NCBI RefSeq assembly: GCF_918741285.1
Contig: NZ_CAKKNC010000010.1
Span: 78,417-142,416, forward strand
Direction of reading: 5' to 3'
From: Sphingobium sp. CECT 9361
Lineage (GTDB): Bacteria; Pseudomonadota; Alphaproteobacteria; Sphingomonadales; Sphingomonadaceae
Length of the DNA: 64,000 nt
The notes under the pieces were generated by a model, which worked only from the letters and a program-made list of their open reading frames with translations, had not been told where the DNA came from and did no database searches. Shown in pieces: positions 1 through 10,500 of this stretch. How positions within the stretch are numbered: the stretch's first letter is position 1; each line of letters begins with the position of its first letter. The position numbers were made by a program, and so were the translations under genes.

Positions 1-783
1 ATCCTTCCGTGTTTGCACGTCTGTGTCGTCCGCGATCTCGCGGTGAACGACCTTCAGTCTGGAGCGCGCATTTTCGAGTTCGGAAAAGGTCCGCTCAAGC
101 CCCGCCAGACGTTCGGCGGCCTCGCGGGCGGCCGCATCGGCCTGTTCGACCCGCTCGCGGGCTTCGTTTTGTCGCCCGCGTTTCTGTCCGGTGGGAGACC
201 AGTACCGTCCATATTGCTCATCAATCCGGGCGCGGACACGCGCATAGGCCGGGCCTCCCATGATCGAGCCGACCTCGGCTTCCAGGGTCGATCGGACTGT
301 GTCGCGCACGATCTGCCCTGGTCCGGTGACCGCGAGCGCCTCAGCTTGAGCAACCCAGAGGAGCCCCAGAGCGCCATAGCTCCCGGCATCACCCTTTTGG
401 CTGGTGTCGCGCACCGATCCCAGGAGTGCATGCAGGCGAGCTTCCGCTTCTTCCCCCTGTGCTTTGCCTTGAGGACCGGTGACCTCGATTGATGCGCTGC
501 GCAGGAAGCGTTTCGTCACCGTCCATGGTGCCCCGTCGGCATCGAACGACACCTGGATCTCCGGACCAACCGCTTCGCCATAAGGCGCGAACGATTGGGC
601 AAGCTGGTTCTTCGTACCATGGCGAACGAAAAATGCCGCGCGAAGCGCCTCGAGCACCGTCGACTTACCGGTCTCATTGGGTTCGATGACGATGTTAAGA
701 CCGTCGGTTAGGCCCTCGATCGCCATCGGCTCACGAAACTTGCGAAAGCCGTCGATGGCGATCCGGCGCAGGTACAGGCTCAT
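1..783 (-). CDS. SbcC/YhaN-like AAA ATPase, N-terminal part (runs off the window)
   Basis: The reading frame starts at the ATG complementary to 781-783 and stays open to the window edge, so about 260 N-terminal residues are visible. It begins MSLYLRRIAIDGFRKFREPM and has a Walker A loop of the SbcC/RecF/YhaN class (EPNETGKST) near residue 40. A charged, probably coiled-coil stretch starts near residue 190. Its ATG overlaps the stop of the upstream nuclease gene (ATGA), so the two are translationally coupled, like sbcD-sbcC. It probably is the ATPase of a Mre11-Rad50-like DNA-end processing complex. The Walker B half lies outside the window, so the exact subfamily is open. Confidence 0.8.
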   Translation of the reverse strand, partial: MSLYLRRIAIDGFRKFREPMAIEGLTDGLNIVIEPNETGKSTVLEALRAAFFVRHGTKNQLAQSFAPYGEAVGPEIQVSFDADGAPWTVTKRFLRSASIEVTGPQGKAQGEEAEARLHALLGSVRDTSQKGDAGSYGALGLLWVAQAEALAVTGPGQIVRDTVRSTLEAEVGSIMGGPAYARVRARIDEQYGRYWSPTGQKRGRQNEARERVEQADAAAREAAERLAGLERTFSELENARSRLKVVHREIADDTDVQTRKD

Positions 784-1889
784 GCCCTGTCCTCCCGGCT
801 ATATTCGACGAAGAGTCGCTCCAGGGCACGCTTGGCAATCAAGCCATCGGGCCCGCCCGTCTCAATTGCGGCAGACAGTTTCGCCGCGGCGACGCCGAGC
901 ATGCCCTCAACCGCGAGGCTGGCAAGATCGTCTTCGCTAGGGCGGCCGACAAGATCGGCTGCGCGAACGTCGAGATAGCGGACACGGTGCCCGACATCGT
1001 TTTCCAGTCTGCCCAGCATGCCGACCCGGTCCGTAAGGCTCGTGATGCCGGCCAGCGATAGTTCGAGCAGCGTAGAAGGCGGATCGATCGCTCCCAACAA
1101 TTGGTCGCACTCCGCATTGAACCCCGCCTGATCGTTCACCGTCCAGCTTCGCTTGATCCACTGGAAGCGACCCGTGCGGATCTGCGTCACCACTGGGTCG
1201 CGACCTCCGTCGATATCGACCAATAGCACTTGGCCGGGGTCATCGCGCTGGAAGCGATCGGTTTCGGGCGTGCCCGCATACCAGGTTCGCGCATCAATAT
1301 TGAGCGTCCCATGCCAATCTCCCAGCGCGAGATAATCGAGCGTGGAGCGACGAGCCCGGTCGGGCGCGATCTGATTCTTGGTCTCGCCCTGTGTGCCGAA
1401 GTCGCGGATCGATCCGTGCGCGAGGCCAATTCGGATGTGGCCGCCCGGTGTCGTCATGGTGTCGAACAGCTCGGTGGGATCATCGAGGTTATGGCGATGC
1501 GTCAGCGGCGCGGGAAGGAGCCAGATTCCGGGCTCGATTTCGTGGGCCCGCGCTTCCGATAAGACGGTGATGCCGCTTCCCGCGCGGTGACGGACACGAT
1601 CCCAGAGACCGCCGTTGCGGGCAAAGTCGTGATTGCCCGGCAGCAGCCACCATCGACACGCATGACGCTCCATTCGGGAGATGGCTTGAACGATGGTGCG
1701 GTCGTCAGGCCCCTCGGTGTCAAAGACATCGCCCGCGACCAGGACATGAGCCGCCCCGTGGAGAGCTGCTTTCTTCCCGATCTCATCGATGGCATCGAAG
1801 CGTGCCTCGGAAAGTGCGGCACGCACCTCCGGTTCAAACCGCCCGTAAGGTTTTCCGAGCTGCCAGTCGGCTGTATGGATGAGCTTCAT
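780..1889 (-). CDS. SbcD/Mre11-like metallophosphoesterase (DNA repair exonuclease)
   Basis: 369 residues. The N-terminus carries the calcineurin-like phosphoesterase signature: HTADWQLG near residue 5, GDVFD near residue 53 and GNHDF near residue 85, with a later metal-binding histidine in GLAHGS. These are the Mn-binding motifs of SbcD/Mre11/YhaO nucleases that trim DNA ends. The C-terminal third looks like a capping or ATPase-binding region. It overlaps the following ATPase gene by 4 bp, which supports a two-subunit complex. It could be YhaO-type rather than true SbcD. Confidence 0.85.
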   Translation of the reverse strand: MKLIHTADWQLGKPYGRFEPEVRAALSEARFDAIDEIGKKAALHGAAHVLVAGDVFDTEGPDDRTIVQAISRMERHACRWWLLPGNHDFARNGGLWDRVRHRAGSGITVLSEARAHEIEPGIWLLPAPLTHRHNLDDPTELFDTMTTPGGHIRIGLAHGSIRDFGTQGETKNQIAPDRARRSTLDYLALGDWHGTLNIDARTWYAGTPETDRFQRDDPGQVLLVDIDGGRDPVVTQIRTGRFQWIKRSWTVNDQAGFNAECDQLLGAIDPPSTLLELSLAGITSLTDRVGMLGRLENDVGHRVRYLDVRAADLVGRPSEDDLASLAVEGMLGVAAAKLSAAIETGGPDGLIAKRALERLFVEYSREDRA

Positions 1890-1911
1890 TGCGGCCCCGC
1901 AGATGCGTGTG

Positions 1912-2778
1912 TCATCTTAGTCCGATCGCACGGGCCCAGGCATCGACCTGACCAAAGGCATCCTGTTGCCACTCGTCCGGCGTCCGGCCGTCCAAGGTAT
2001 CGGAGCCCTCTACGAAGTTGCGCACGCATGTCGGTCCGTAGCCGTCTGGGTCGTCGAATTTCGCAACCACGTGCGCGAAGCCATCCCGGCCACTCTGATG
2101 CTCGAGCAGCGGGCGGCAATCGTCCGCGAGCGCATCGATCCCGCCGGGGTAATTCCGGATCGAGTAATAGACGTCATAGGCGTCCTTCTGCTTGTACCGT
2201 CCGTCGAGCGCGAAGCCTTTCATGGCGAGAAGCGCCGGGATTGAGGCGACCGCAATCATGACCTTGTTGGTCCCGCCTTTGGGCATGTCGCCTTCGATCG
2301 CAACGAGCTCGTGGAAATGAATGGCGAGTTCCGCGCCGGAGGCGCGCTGGGTCGCAAACTCGGTGGTAAGTGGCGGCCGGTTCTTTTCCAGCACCGCGTC
2401 ATAGGGCCGCAGGAAATCGACGATCACGTCGATCGGCGGTCCGTCATCCTTCGGCTGGACAGTCCGGACCATCTGAAAATATTTGAGCGTGTCGCGGGGA
2501 GCATAACCCTGCCCGTGGAGGGCGTCGACGAGAGCGACATACTCCTCGCCGGCGGCAAGGGCCTGCGCGTCGAGACTGAGATCGATGTCGAGGGTGCCGA
2601 CGTGGCGCATCTCGCTGTCCTCGAGCAGCAGCCAAGGCACGGCGCCGCCAATCGCCGCAAACTTACCGCGGAAGCTTCCCAGCGTCTGGCCGATCTCGAC
2701 GAGAACTGATCGGACCGCGGCGCTTGTGCGATCGTCGTAGTCGTTGGCCGATTGCGGTTCGTCATTCATGCTGGCCAC
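1912..2778 (-). CDS. AbiEii-like nucleotidyltransferase (toxin candidate of a type IV-like TA pair)
   Basis: 288 residues. The sequence GGAVPWLLL followed by GTLDIDLSLD is the G-G...D-x-D signature of the nucleotidyltransferase fold seen in AbiEii and related minimal nucleotidyltransferases. A downstream helical part includes a YKQKDAYDVYYSIR segment, typical of such proteins. The gene overlaps the upstream partner by 13 bp (2766-2778), so they form one operon. By analogy with AbiE the product would be the toxin, neutralised by the upstream gene product. The substrate is unknown and the family assignment rests on motif recognition only. Confidence 0.7.
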   Translation of the reverse strand: MASMNDEPQSANDYDDRTSAAVRSVLVEIGQTLGSFRGKFAAIGGAVPWLLLEDSEMRHVGTLDIDLSLDAQALAAGEEYVALVDALHGQGYAPRDTLKYFQMVRTVQPKDDGPPIDVIVDFLRPYDAVLEKNRPPLTTEFATQRASGAELAIHFHELVAIEGDMPKGGTNKVMIAVASIPALLAMKGFALDGRYKQKDAYDVYYSIRNYPGGIDALADDCRPLLEHQSGRDGFAHVVAKFDDPDGYGPTCVRNFVEGSDTLDGRTPDEWQQDAFGQVDAWARAIGLR

Positions 2779-3869
2779 CGCAAAAGCTTGTCCTTGAGAT
2801 GTTCGGCCCCTTCGGCGCCCCGCTCGCCGCCCGCCATGAGATCAAGATAGGTCTGGACGGGGCTGGTCACGATGACCCCTGGAGCGACCAACCGTGCGTC
2901 ATCAAGCACGCCATCCTCGTCGGGGACGCGCACCACGACATTCGCACCCTTGGCCGGCGCGCTCAGATTGAGGATCGTCTGCAGAGCACCAAGTCCCTTT
3001 TCGTCGGCATAGAAATAGCTGGTGCTCTGCCGCACGAACGGCGCGTACCAAGCAGCCGCGCTGAACGAGGCCAAGGCCACCCTGCCCTCCTCCGACGCCA
3101 GATTACCCAAGCGCTCCGCCAGAGCCTTGCCATGAAGGTGGGTATAGAGGCGGACCTCCTCCCCCTTGGGCTGCTCATAGTTGCGGGCCCATTCGTCTAG
3201 CAGACCGGAAGGATCGACGAGACGTAGCCCTTGCTCCGTCTGGTCAGCCCATTCTCGTTCGCGCAAGGCGGTGCCAACTGTACTGACCAGCCCGAGGCTA
3301 ACCTTGGCTTCTTCAGCAAGCTCGGTCACGCGCCAGGGCCGATGCGGCTCGTTCAGCAATACGCGCAGGATCCGGGTCGACTTTGGTTTGAACAGGGTGC
3401 GCAGGGAACGTCGTTCGGGATCGGGTTTCCCTTCAACCTTGCGCTCGATGAAGATGGTATCGACAACGAGGCGCGCGTTGCCCTGGAAATCAAGGTAGGC
3501 GATGTCTTCCTCGCGACATGCCGCCTGCGCCTGTTCGGATAAATAGGGGGCGATGAACATCGGCACGCCCTCTTGGCCGGTCTGATCCAGATAACGTTTG
3601 AGCTGGTAGGCTACTTGGTGCGCAATCCGGGGTTGCCCGTTGCTTTTGACCTCGACCACGAGCCTGAGTGGTCGGCCGCCGAATTCGGTTTCAGCGATGA
3701 TGTCTACGCCTCGATCAGCCTCGCCTGGCCTGCCACCCAGCGTCATTGGGCCGACGGCAAATTGAGGGATTGAGCCTAGAAAGGCCTCAAGCGCTTCTGC
3801 CGCCCGTCGTTCGATGCCAATTGGGTCTTTCACCGAACCGTTGAAACCACGATTCGGCTGAAATAGCAA
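2766..3869 (-). CDS. AbiEi-like antitoxin/regulator with a nuclease-like N-terminal domain
   Basis: Open from a TTG at 3869 (367 residues). An attractive alternative start is the GTG at 3833, because the region between the two starts holds operator-like repeats. Residues about 50-140 contain D-(x)n-VVEVKSNGQPR followed by AYLDFQGNARLVV, an arrangement like a PD-(D/E)xK nuclease fold. A winged-helix part follows (LRVLLNEPHRPWRVTELAEEAKVSLGLV, split by my reading into two helices), then an AbiEi-like C-terminal half. AbiEi antitoxins are known to repress their own promoter through inverted repeats, and such repeats lie at this start. The nuclease-like domain is inferred, and whether it is active is unknown. 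Confidence 0.65.
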   Translation of the reverse strand: MLFQPNRGFNGSVKDPIGIERRAAEALEAFLGSIPQFAVGPMTLGGRPGEADRGVDIIAETEFGGRPLRLVVEVKSNGQPRIAHQVAYQLKRYLDQTGQEGVPMFIAPYLSEQAQAACREEDIAYLDFQGNARLVVDTIFIERKVEGKPDPERRSLRTLFKPKSTRILRVLLNEPHRPWRVTELAEEAKVSLGLVSTVGTALREREWADQTEQGLRLVDPSGLLDEWARNYEQPKGEEVRLYTHLHGKALAERLGNLASEEGRVALASFSAAAWYAPFVRQSTSYFYADEKGLGALQTILNLSAPAKGANVVVRVPDEDGVLDDARLVAPGVIVTSPVQTYLDLMAGGERGAEGAEHLKDKLLRWPA

Positions 3870-3909
3870 CAGATTTCAGTGAAACGCGCCTTTCAACAAA
3901 CCGTTGAAA
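3828..3909 (-). promoter_or_regulatory. paired operator repeats at the AbiE-like operon start
   Basis: Two near-identical 19-bp inverted repeats occur 63 bp apart, about six helical turns. TTTCACCGAACCGTTGAAA lies at 3828-3846 and TTTCAACAAACCGTTGAAA at 3891-3909. Between them at 3874-3884 is the perfect palindrome TTTCAGTGAAA, which shares the same half-site. This fits cooperative autorepression by the AbiEi-like product. The left copy overlaps the alternative GTG start at 3833. Confidence 0.6.
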
Positions 3910-3947
3910 ATGGCAAATCCGTGAAACAAGTTCCATCTGATGGGATA

Positions 3948-4604
3948 TCAGGCCCTTTGCGACCAAAGGGCCCGCGCGGCTGCCTCAGTGATCGTGTACA
4001 CCGCCTCACGTTGAGCGCCCCGATTATGGTGGTCTACACGGTAGCCCTGATAGTGTCGCCGGACCAGACCGGCGCGGACGAGATCGGAGACGGCGCGGCT
4101 GACGTTGCACCGGCCTGAGCGCCGGACCCGTTCGCGGACCTCATTGTCGATCGCCCTTGCGGCCTGCTCGGCGTCGTCCGGCAAGGCATCCTGCGCAGCA
4201 AGCGAAGCTTTGACCTCTTCGACGATGATCAGGCGACGGGCATCACGCTTTGCCATCGGAACCAGTGAATCGCACAGCCAATCGCGGAGCGGCACGCGAA
4301 CCTCGTCCTCGGTATCGACATAGGGGCCCGCTGAACCGCTGTTCCCCCCGGCGGCTTTGGCAATGAGGTTGAGGACCATGAACGCGTAGCGCGGTCGCGG
4401 CGAGAAATCCGCGATCCGTTCGATCAGCGCCGGCAGATTCAGGCTCTTGGCAGGCGCTCCCTGGCCGACTTCAACGGCATCGAAAAGGTCGGCTTGGTGG
4501 AACATAAGATGAATCTTAGCATCGCTTGCGGCAATGTGAATCCCGTTCGTGCGTCTTTCGTCAGTTTTTTCTGCTGGGCACTTCTGGCCCGCTTGGCCGC
4601 TCAC
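3948..4604 (-). CDS. hypothetical protein with a C-terminal winged-helix-like segment
   Basis: 218 residues from the first start; an internal ATG at 4505 (MFHQADLFDAVEV) is equally plausible. I do not recognise the family. The C-terminal 60 residues (CNVSRAVSDLVRAGLVRRHY, then a basic tail) read like a winged helix with a recognition helix and wing, so DNA binding is possible. It runs in the same direction as the AbiE-like operon, with an operator-bearing gap between them. Confidence 0.55.
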   Translation of the reverse strand: MSGQAGQKCPAEKTDERRTNGIHIAASDAKIHLMFHQADLFDAVEVGQGAPAKSLNLPALIERIADFSPRPRYAFMVLNLIAKAAGGNSGSAGPYVDTEDEVRVPLRDWLCDSLVPMAKRDARRLIIVEEVKASLAAQDALPDDAEQAARAIDNEVRERVRRSGRCNVSRAVSDLVRAGLVRRHYQGYRVDHHNRGAQREAVYTITEAAARALWSQRA

Positions 4605-4638
4605 GCGGCGACCACCTCAAGTCAGTCGCACTTGGTAT

Positions 4639-5244
4639 CTAGGCCTGCTCGACGGCGCGGAGGCGCTCGGTAACGTCGCTGACGCCTGGTGCATCCCACA
4701 CATCATCGCGAAGGTAGAATTTATGGCTCTTCGTATAATCGACGAAGCTCGTTCGCTCGAACACCACGCTTGCAGGGATCAGCGCCGCGCGAATGACGCA
4801 GAAGTCGTCGTTGAAGAGAACGCCGGCCAATATATCGAAACCGTCCGTCGACCGGATCGCAGACATCTGACGCGACTTGTTGCGCTTGTGCAGCCGACGG
4901 CCCTTGATCTGATAGCGGACGCTGTCCGAGTCCGCCGCGTCGAAGCCCTTCTTCGAATTCGCCTCCTGCTCCCAACCGAAAGCTGTGCAAAAGAGATATT
5001 CGGCCAAGTCTCCGGTCGGATTGTTGGCAGACCGCAAGACGTTGCGCGATCGTAGTTCCTCGTTGATTGCGGCATGGAGCGCGAGCATCTCCGCGATAGA
5101 CTTGCCGTTGAGATCGTTCATCGGAGCAATCTGCCGGATTCCAACGTCGGCCGCTATCCAAGAGACCTCCACGAATTTTTTTGCGTCGGAGACGTGCGCC
5201 TTTTTGCCGGTCGTTGCGGCAACGGCGCGAGAGGCGATCTCCAT
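4639..5244 (-). CDS. DUF6998-like protein (possible restriction-endonuclease fold)
   Basis: 201 residues from the ATG at 5244; homologues as I recall them begin near the internal ATG at 5121 (MNDLNGKSIAEMLALHAAI). The core RSANNPTGDLAEYLFCTAFG, then GFDAAD and YQIKGRR, resembles the E...D...QxK pattern of PD-(D/E)xK folds. I recall this pattern in DUF6998 proteins of unknown role. It is divergent from imuA, and the LexA box at 5273-5287 lies just upstream of the longer start, so shared SOS control is possible. Confidence 0.6.
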   Translation of the reverse strand: MEIASRAVAATTGKKAHVSDAKKFVEVSWIAADVGIRQIAPMNDLNGKSIAEMLALHAAINEELRSRNVLRSANNPTGDLAEYLFCTAFGWEQEANSKKGFDAADSDSVRYQIKGRRLHKRNKSRQMSAIRSTDGFDILAGVLFNDDFCVIRAALIPASVVFERTSFVDYTKSHKFYLRDDVWDAPGVSDVTERLRAVEQA

Positions 5245-5272
5245 CGCGCTTGACTCGGGCGCGCCCTCAGCA

Positions 5273-5287
5273 GAACAAAGAGGGAAC
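5273..5287 (+). promoter_or_regulatory. LexA box upstream of imuA
   Basis: GAAC-AAAGAGG-GAAC is an exact direct repeat with a 7-bp spacer, the reverse strand of the alphaproteobacterial LexA site GTTC-N7-GTTC. It lies 32 bp before the imuA ATG, where it can block the promoter. The imuAB-dnaE2 operon is a known LexA target in alphaproteobacteria. Confidence 0.85.
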
Positions 5288-5319
5288 GAATCAACCGCCT
5301 TCCGAGTCTCTGTGATGCT

Positions 5320-6051
5320 ATGCGCGAGTCAGCCGTCCTTGATGATCTACGTGCGCGCATCGCGCAGATCGAGGGCACTGATGGGCGCCACTACGCCATT
5401 CCGTTCGGGATCGAGAGCATTGATTGTCGCCTGCCTGGCGGTGGCATAGCCACAAGCGCGCTGCATGAGATCGCCGGCAGTACCGATCTGGCTGACGAAG
5501 CCAGCGCAACGGTGTTCCTTGCAGGCATTCTAGCGCGTGTCGAGGGTCCGGTCTTCTGGTGTCTGCGCTGGCGTGACCTCTTTGCCCCTGCCCTTCACCT
5601 GGCTGGACTGCATCCGGACCGGGTGATCCATGTCGAGGCCGGCAGCGACACCAACGTGCTCCTCGCGATGGAGGAATGTTTGCGCCAACCAGGCCTTGCC
5701 GGGGTGGTTGGCGAAGTCGCGAAATATTCGACCACTGCCTCCAAACGCCTGCAGCTCGCGGCAGAGGGTTCGGGCGTAGCCGCCTTCGTCTTCCGACGCG
5801 CCTCGAGGGTTGAGCAGGCCGTAGAGGGAACGGCTGCGGTGACGCGCTGGCGCGTGACAGCTCACCCCAGTGAGGACCTTGGTATTCCGAGCCTCGGGCG
5901 ACCACGCTGGCGGGTTGAGCTGGAACGCGTGCGCGGCGGAAATCCGCACAGCTGGATTGTGGAGGGCTGCGATGCGACGGGTCGTATCGCTCTTCCTGCC
6001 GCACTGGTCGACCGACCGGCTGCGCAGGAAGAACGCCAGTTCGCGGCCTGA
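5320..6051 (+). CDS. imuA: ImuA, translesion mutasome accessory protein
   Basis: 243 residues, a RecA-like/SulA-like protein of the damage-inducible mutasome. The N-terminus has YAIPFGIESIDCRLPGGGI, typical of ImuA, and ALHEI..., as in the core of RecA-related P-loop proteins. ImuA acts with ImuB and DnaE2 in error-prone bypass synthesis; its exact role is not settled. It is the first gene of an overlapping imuA-imuB-dnaE2 operon, with a LexA box 32 bp upstream. Confidence 0.9.
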   Translation: MRESAVLDDLRARIAQIEGTDGRHYAIPFGIESIDCRLPGGGIATSALHEIAGSTDLADEASATVFLAGILARVEGPVFWCLRWRDLFAPALHLAGLHPDRVIHVEAGSDTNVLLAMEECLRQPGLAGVVGEVAKYSTTASKRLQLAAEGSGVAAFVFRRASRVEQAVEGTAAVTRWRVTAHPSEDLGIPSLGRPRWRVELERVRGGNPHSWIVEGCDATGRIALPAALVDRPAAQEERQFAA

Positions 6052-7516
6052 CGCGGCACCTGCACCGATGGTCACGGCGATCCCGGACCATGGGAGACGG
6101 GTGGTGGCGTCCGTTGACGGGCAAGCACGGACACTCGGGATCGTACCGGGTATGACTATCACCAAGGCACGCAGTTTCGCGCCAGAGCTTCTGGTCGTCG
6201 ACGCGGAGCCGGAAGCCGACCTTCAAGGGTTGCGGCGTCTCGCGCTTTGGGCCGGGCAGCGGTACAGCCCCGTCGTTGCGCCCGATGTGCCAGATGGCAT
6301 CTGGCTGGACATTACGGGTTGCGCCCCCCTTTTCGGGTCCGAGCAGGCGCTTCTGAAGGATCTGCACAGGCGGGTCGCTGGTTTTGGTCTCTCGTTGCAG
6401 CTCGCGGTCGCGGACACGGCGGGATGTGCGCATGCGGTGGCCCGCCAGGTTCCCGCTGGCCGCCCCGTGACAATTGCTCCCGGCGACCACCGCAAAGCGA
6501 TGGCGCTGCTACCGATCGCTGCGCTGCGCCTGGATGCGCGAGACGTGGAAGGCCTTCGAAAGCTCGGGTTCGAGCGGATTGAACAACTCGTTGGTGCGCC
6601 GCGGGCGCCCCTCGCCAAGCGCTTCGGACGCCAACTCTATCGCCGGCTCGATCAGGCGCTGGGCCAGATACCCGAGCCTATCGACCCGATCTTCCCGGAC
6701 CATCTGCCTCGGGCCCGCCGTGGCCTGATGGAGCCGATCGCCACGCCAGAGGCATTCGCAAGGGTGATCGGCGATCTAGTCGCCGACATCGTGGTCCAGT
6801 TGACCGCGTTGGGCAAAGGAGCTCGTCGGCTCGATTGTCATTTCGCTCGCGTCGATGGGCACCGGCAGGCGATTCGGGTCGGAACGGCCGCTCCGTCGCG
6901 CGATCACGCGCATCTGACCAAGCTGCTGTGCGCGAAGATTGAGACGATCGAACCAGGGCTGGGCATAGAAGCAATGACGCTCGTGACGCCGCTTGCCGAA
7001 GCGATGAGCGCTTCGCAAAGCGACGGCCTGGCAGGTTCCGGTCGCAAGGGTCCGGACATTGCCGCGCTGATCGATGCGCTCGCTAATCGCTTCGGCCAGA
7101 GGCACCTTCACCGCGCGGGGCCTCAGCCAAGCGCAATGCCTGAACGCTCCGTGGCGCGGTTCGCGGCGTTGGCCAGTTCCAGCGGCATAGCCTGGGCTGG
7201 CGACCTGCCTCGACCGGCGCGCATGCTGGATCGGCCGGAACCGATCGATGTGGTTGCCCTGCTCCCCGACGAGGCACCTCGCTTGTTCATCTGGCGGCGA
7301 AGGCGATACCGCGTTACCCAAGGCGACGGACCCGAGCGCCTATATGGCGAGTGGTGGCGCGATCACAGCGTTGAAGGCGAGCAGCCCTATACGGTGCGCG
7401 ACTATTATCAGGTCGAGACCGAAACCGGCGGCCGCTATTGGCTCTTTCGCGCAGGCGACGGGGAGAATCCGGTCACAGGGCCGATGCGCTGGTTTATCCA
7501 TGGAGCGTTCGCGTGA
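5972..7516 (+). CDS. imuB: ImuB, catalytically inactive Y-family polymerase-like mutasome protein
   Basis: 514 residues. I chose the ATG at 5972 ([20 protein letters not shown]) because this is the conserved start of ImuB; the frame is open further upstream but only inside imuA. The start lies 80 bp inside imuA, an unusually long overlap. The Y-family fold is present, but where active polymerases have a DMDAFF-type motif the sequence reads [11 protein letters not shown], so the catalytic acids are missing, as known for ImuB. It links DnaE2 to the sliding clamp. It overlaps dnaE2 by 4 bp (GTGA). Confidence 0.92.
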   Translation: MRRVVSLFLPHWSTDRLRRKNASSRPDAAPAPMVTAIPDHGRRVVASVDGQARTLGIVPGMTITKARSFAPELLVVDAEPEADLQGLRRLALWAGQRYSPVVAPDVPDGIWLDITGCAPLFGSEQALLKDLHRRVAGFGLSLQLAVADTAGCAHAVARQVPAGRPVTIAPGDHRKAMALLPIAALRLDARDVEGLRKLGFERIEQLVGAPRAPLAKRFGRQLYRRLDQALGQIPEPIDPIFPDHLPRARRGLMEPIATPEAFARVIGDLVADIVVQLTALGKGARRLDCHFARVDGHRQAIRVGTAAPSRDHAHLTKLLCAKIETIEPGLGIEAMTLVTPLAEAMSASQSDGLAGSGRKGPDIAALIDALANRFGQRHLHRAGPQPSAMPERSVARFAALASSSGIAWAGDLPRPARMLDRPEPIDVVALLPDEAPRLFIWRRRRYRVTQGDGPERLYGEWWRDHSVEGEQPYTVRDYYQVETETGGRYWLFRAGDGENPVTGPMRWFIHGAFA

Positions 7517-10500
7517 CCGCCGATAGCGGCTATGTTGAGCTGCAGGTCACAACCCATTTCAGCTTTCTGCGTGGAGCCTCCAGTCCAGAGGAGCTTTTTG
7601 CCGCCGCCGCGCTGCTTGGGTTGCCGGCCCTTGGCATCGTCGATCGGCATTCGGTCGCGGGCATTGTACGTGCCTGGGACGCGGAAAAGACGACCGGCGT
7701 GCGTTCGATAGTGGGCTGTCGACTGGATCTCACTGACGGCACGGCACTGCTCGTCTATCCCGCCGACAAAGCGGCCTATGGTCGCATGTGCAGACTCTTG
7801 AGCGTCGGCAAGGGACGCGCAGGCAAAGGCGCCTGCCATCTGGACTGGTCGGACCTCGAAGAATGGCACGATGGCTTGATCGCGCTCCTCGTACCCGATG
7901 GCGCCGATGCCACGACCGAGACCGCGCTTGCTCGCATGCGCCGCATCTTTGGAAATCGCTGCTATGCGGCACTGTCGATCCGCCGGCGCCCACGCGACGC
8001 GATCCGGCTTCGCGATCTTGCCGCCATGGCTGCCGCAGCGCGGGTGCCGACGGTCGCTACCAACGACGTCCTCTATCATGCACCCGACCGCCGACTTCTG
8101 CAGGATGTCGTCACCTGTATCCGCGAGAAATGCACGGTCGATGATCTGGGCGAGCGCCGTGAGGGCTTTGCCGACCGCCATTTGAAAACAGCAGCGGAGA
8201 TGGAGCGCCTTTTCCGACGCTATCTGAAGGATGTGAGCCCGGTCGCCCGTACGGTGGAGTTGGCGGCCCGATGCACGTTCAGCCTTGAGGAGCTCAAATA
8301 CCAGTATCCGGACGAAATCCAGGTCCCGGGTCGCACGCCGCAAGAGGAGCTTGCGCGGCTGACGTGGGAGAAGGCACCCGAGCGCTATCCTGAAGGCCTG
8401 GATGCCAAGGTGCGGTCGCAGCTCGAGCATGAGCTGCGACTGATCGCGGATCTCGATTATGCGCCTTACTTCCTGACCGTGCACTCGATCGTGATGGAGG
8501 CGCGCCGGCGCGAAATCCTGTGTCAGGGGCGCGGCTCGGCCGCCAACAGCGCCGTTTGCTATGTCCTCGGCATCACCTCGATCGACCCCGTGCGCTCCGA
8601 GCTGCTGTTTGAGCGCTTCGTCAGCGCGGAGCGCAGGGAGCCGCCCGATATCGATGTCGATTTTGAGCATGAGCGGCGTGAGGAAGTGATCCAGTGGATC
8701 TACGAAACCTATGGTCGTGACCGCAGCGCTCTGACCGCGGTGGTGACGCGATACCGCGCGCGCGGTGCGGTCCGCGAGGTAGGCAAGGCACTGGGGCTTT
8801 CAGAAGATATGACCGCAGGGCTATCCGGTGCGGTGTGGGGGTGGAGCCGGGAAGGCGTCGAGGAAAAGCATGCGGCCGAGCTCAACATGGATCTTAGCGA
8901 CAAGCGGCTTATGCTGACGCTGGAACTGGCGCGGCAGCTCATCAACACCCCGCGCCATCTGTCGCAACACCCTGGCGGCTTTGTCCTGACGCGCGACCGG
9001 CTGGACGAGCTTGTTCCGATCGAGCCTGCGGCAATGGAAGACCGCCAGGTGATCGAGTGGGACAAAGATGACATCGATCTTTTAGGCTTCATGAAGGTCG
9101 ATGTGTTGGCGCTTGGCATGTTGAGCTGCATGCGCAGGGCGTTCGAGTTTCTGGAGAATGACAAAGGGATCAAACACGACCTCGCCACGATCCCGGCGGA
9201 AGATCCCGCGACCTATGCGATGATCCGGAAGGCGGACACCCTTGGCGTCTTCCAAATCGAATCCAGGGCGCAGATGGCATCGATCCCGCTGATGGCGCCG
9301 AAGACATTCTACGACCTGGTCATCCAGGTCGCGATCGTGCGGCCCGGACCGATTCAGGGGGATATGGTTCACCCCTATCGGCGTCGCCGCAACGGCGAGG
9401 AGGCGGTGACCTATCCGACCGAGGAGCTGCGGCGGGTCCTGGAGAAGACGCTCGGTGTGCCGCTGTTCCAGGAACAGGCGATGCGGGTCGCCATCGAGTG
9501 CGCCGGCTTCACGGCGAGCGAGGCCGACCTTCTCCGGCGAGCGATGGCCACTTTCAAGCTGACAGGCGGCGTGTCGCATTTCCGCGACAAGCTGATCGAT
9601 GGCATGGTTGCGAGGGGCTACGACCGTGAGTTCGCCGAGAAGACGTTCAAGCAGATCGAGGGATTTGGGTCCTACGGCTTCCCTGAAAGCCACGCCGCCA
9701 GCTTCGCGCTGATCGCCTATGCCTCGTCCTGGGTGAAGTGCCATCATCCCGACGCGTTTTGCGCAGCGCTGCTCAATGCGCAGCCGATGGGCTTCTACGC
9801 ACCGGCGCAGATCGTGCGCGACGCGCGCCAGCATGGCGTCGAGATCCGGCCGATCGACGTGAACCACAGCCGATGGGATTGCACGCTCGAGGAGGCAGCC
9901 GGTCGTTACAAGGCCGTGCGGCTTGGCCTCCGTATGGTGCGCGATCTGGCCAATGCGGACGGCGCGGCCATCGTCACGGCACGCGGAAAACAGCTCTATT
10001 CCAACGTTGAAGAAATCCAGCGCCGGGCCGGCGTTGGTCGTGGGGCGCTTGATCGCATCGGCGAGGCGGATGGGTTCGGTTCACTGGCGCTCAGCCGTCG
10101 TTCGGGCTTGTGGGACGTGAAAGGGCTCGGCAACGCTGCCCTGCCCCTGTTCGCAGCTGCTGACGAGCGCGATGGCAAGCTTCGGCAGGAGGCAATCGAA
10201 CCGACCGTGCTGTTGGCACCAATGGGCGAGGGAGCGGAGGTCGTGGAGGATTACCGCGCGTCGGGGCTGTCACTGCGTGCGCACCCGCTTGCGTTCCTTC
10301 GCGATGAGCTGAAGGCGCGAAAGATGATCACCTGCGAGCAGCTCCAGACCGTCAAGGACGGACGCTGGATCGAGCTGGCCGGCATCGTGCTGGTGCGTCA
10401 AAAACCCGGGTCGGCGAAGGGTGTCATGTTCATCACGCTGGAGGACGAGACGAATGTCGCCAACCTCGTCGTTTGGACCAATGTGTTCGAAAAGAACCGT

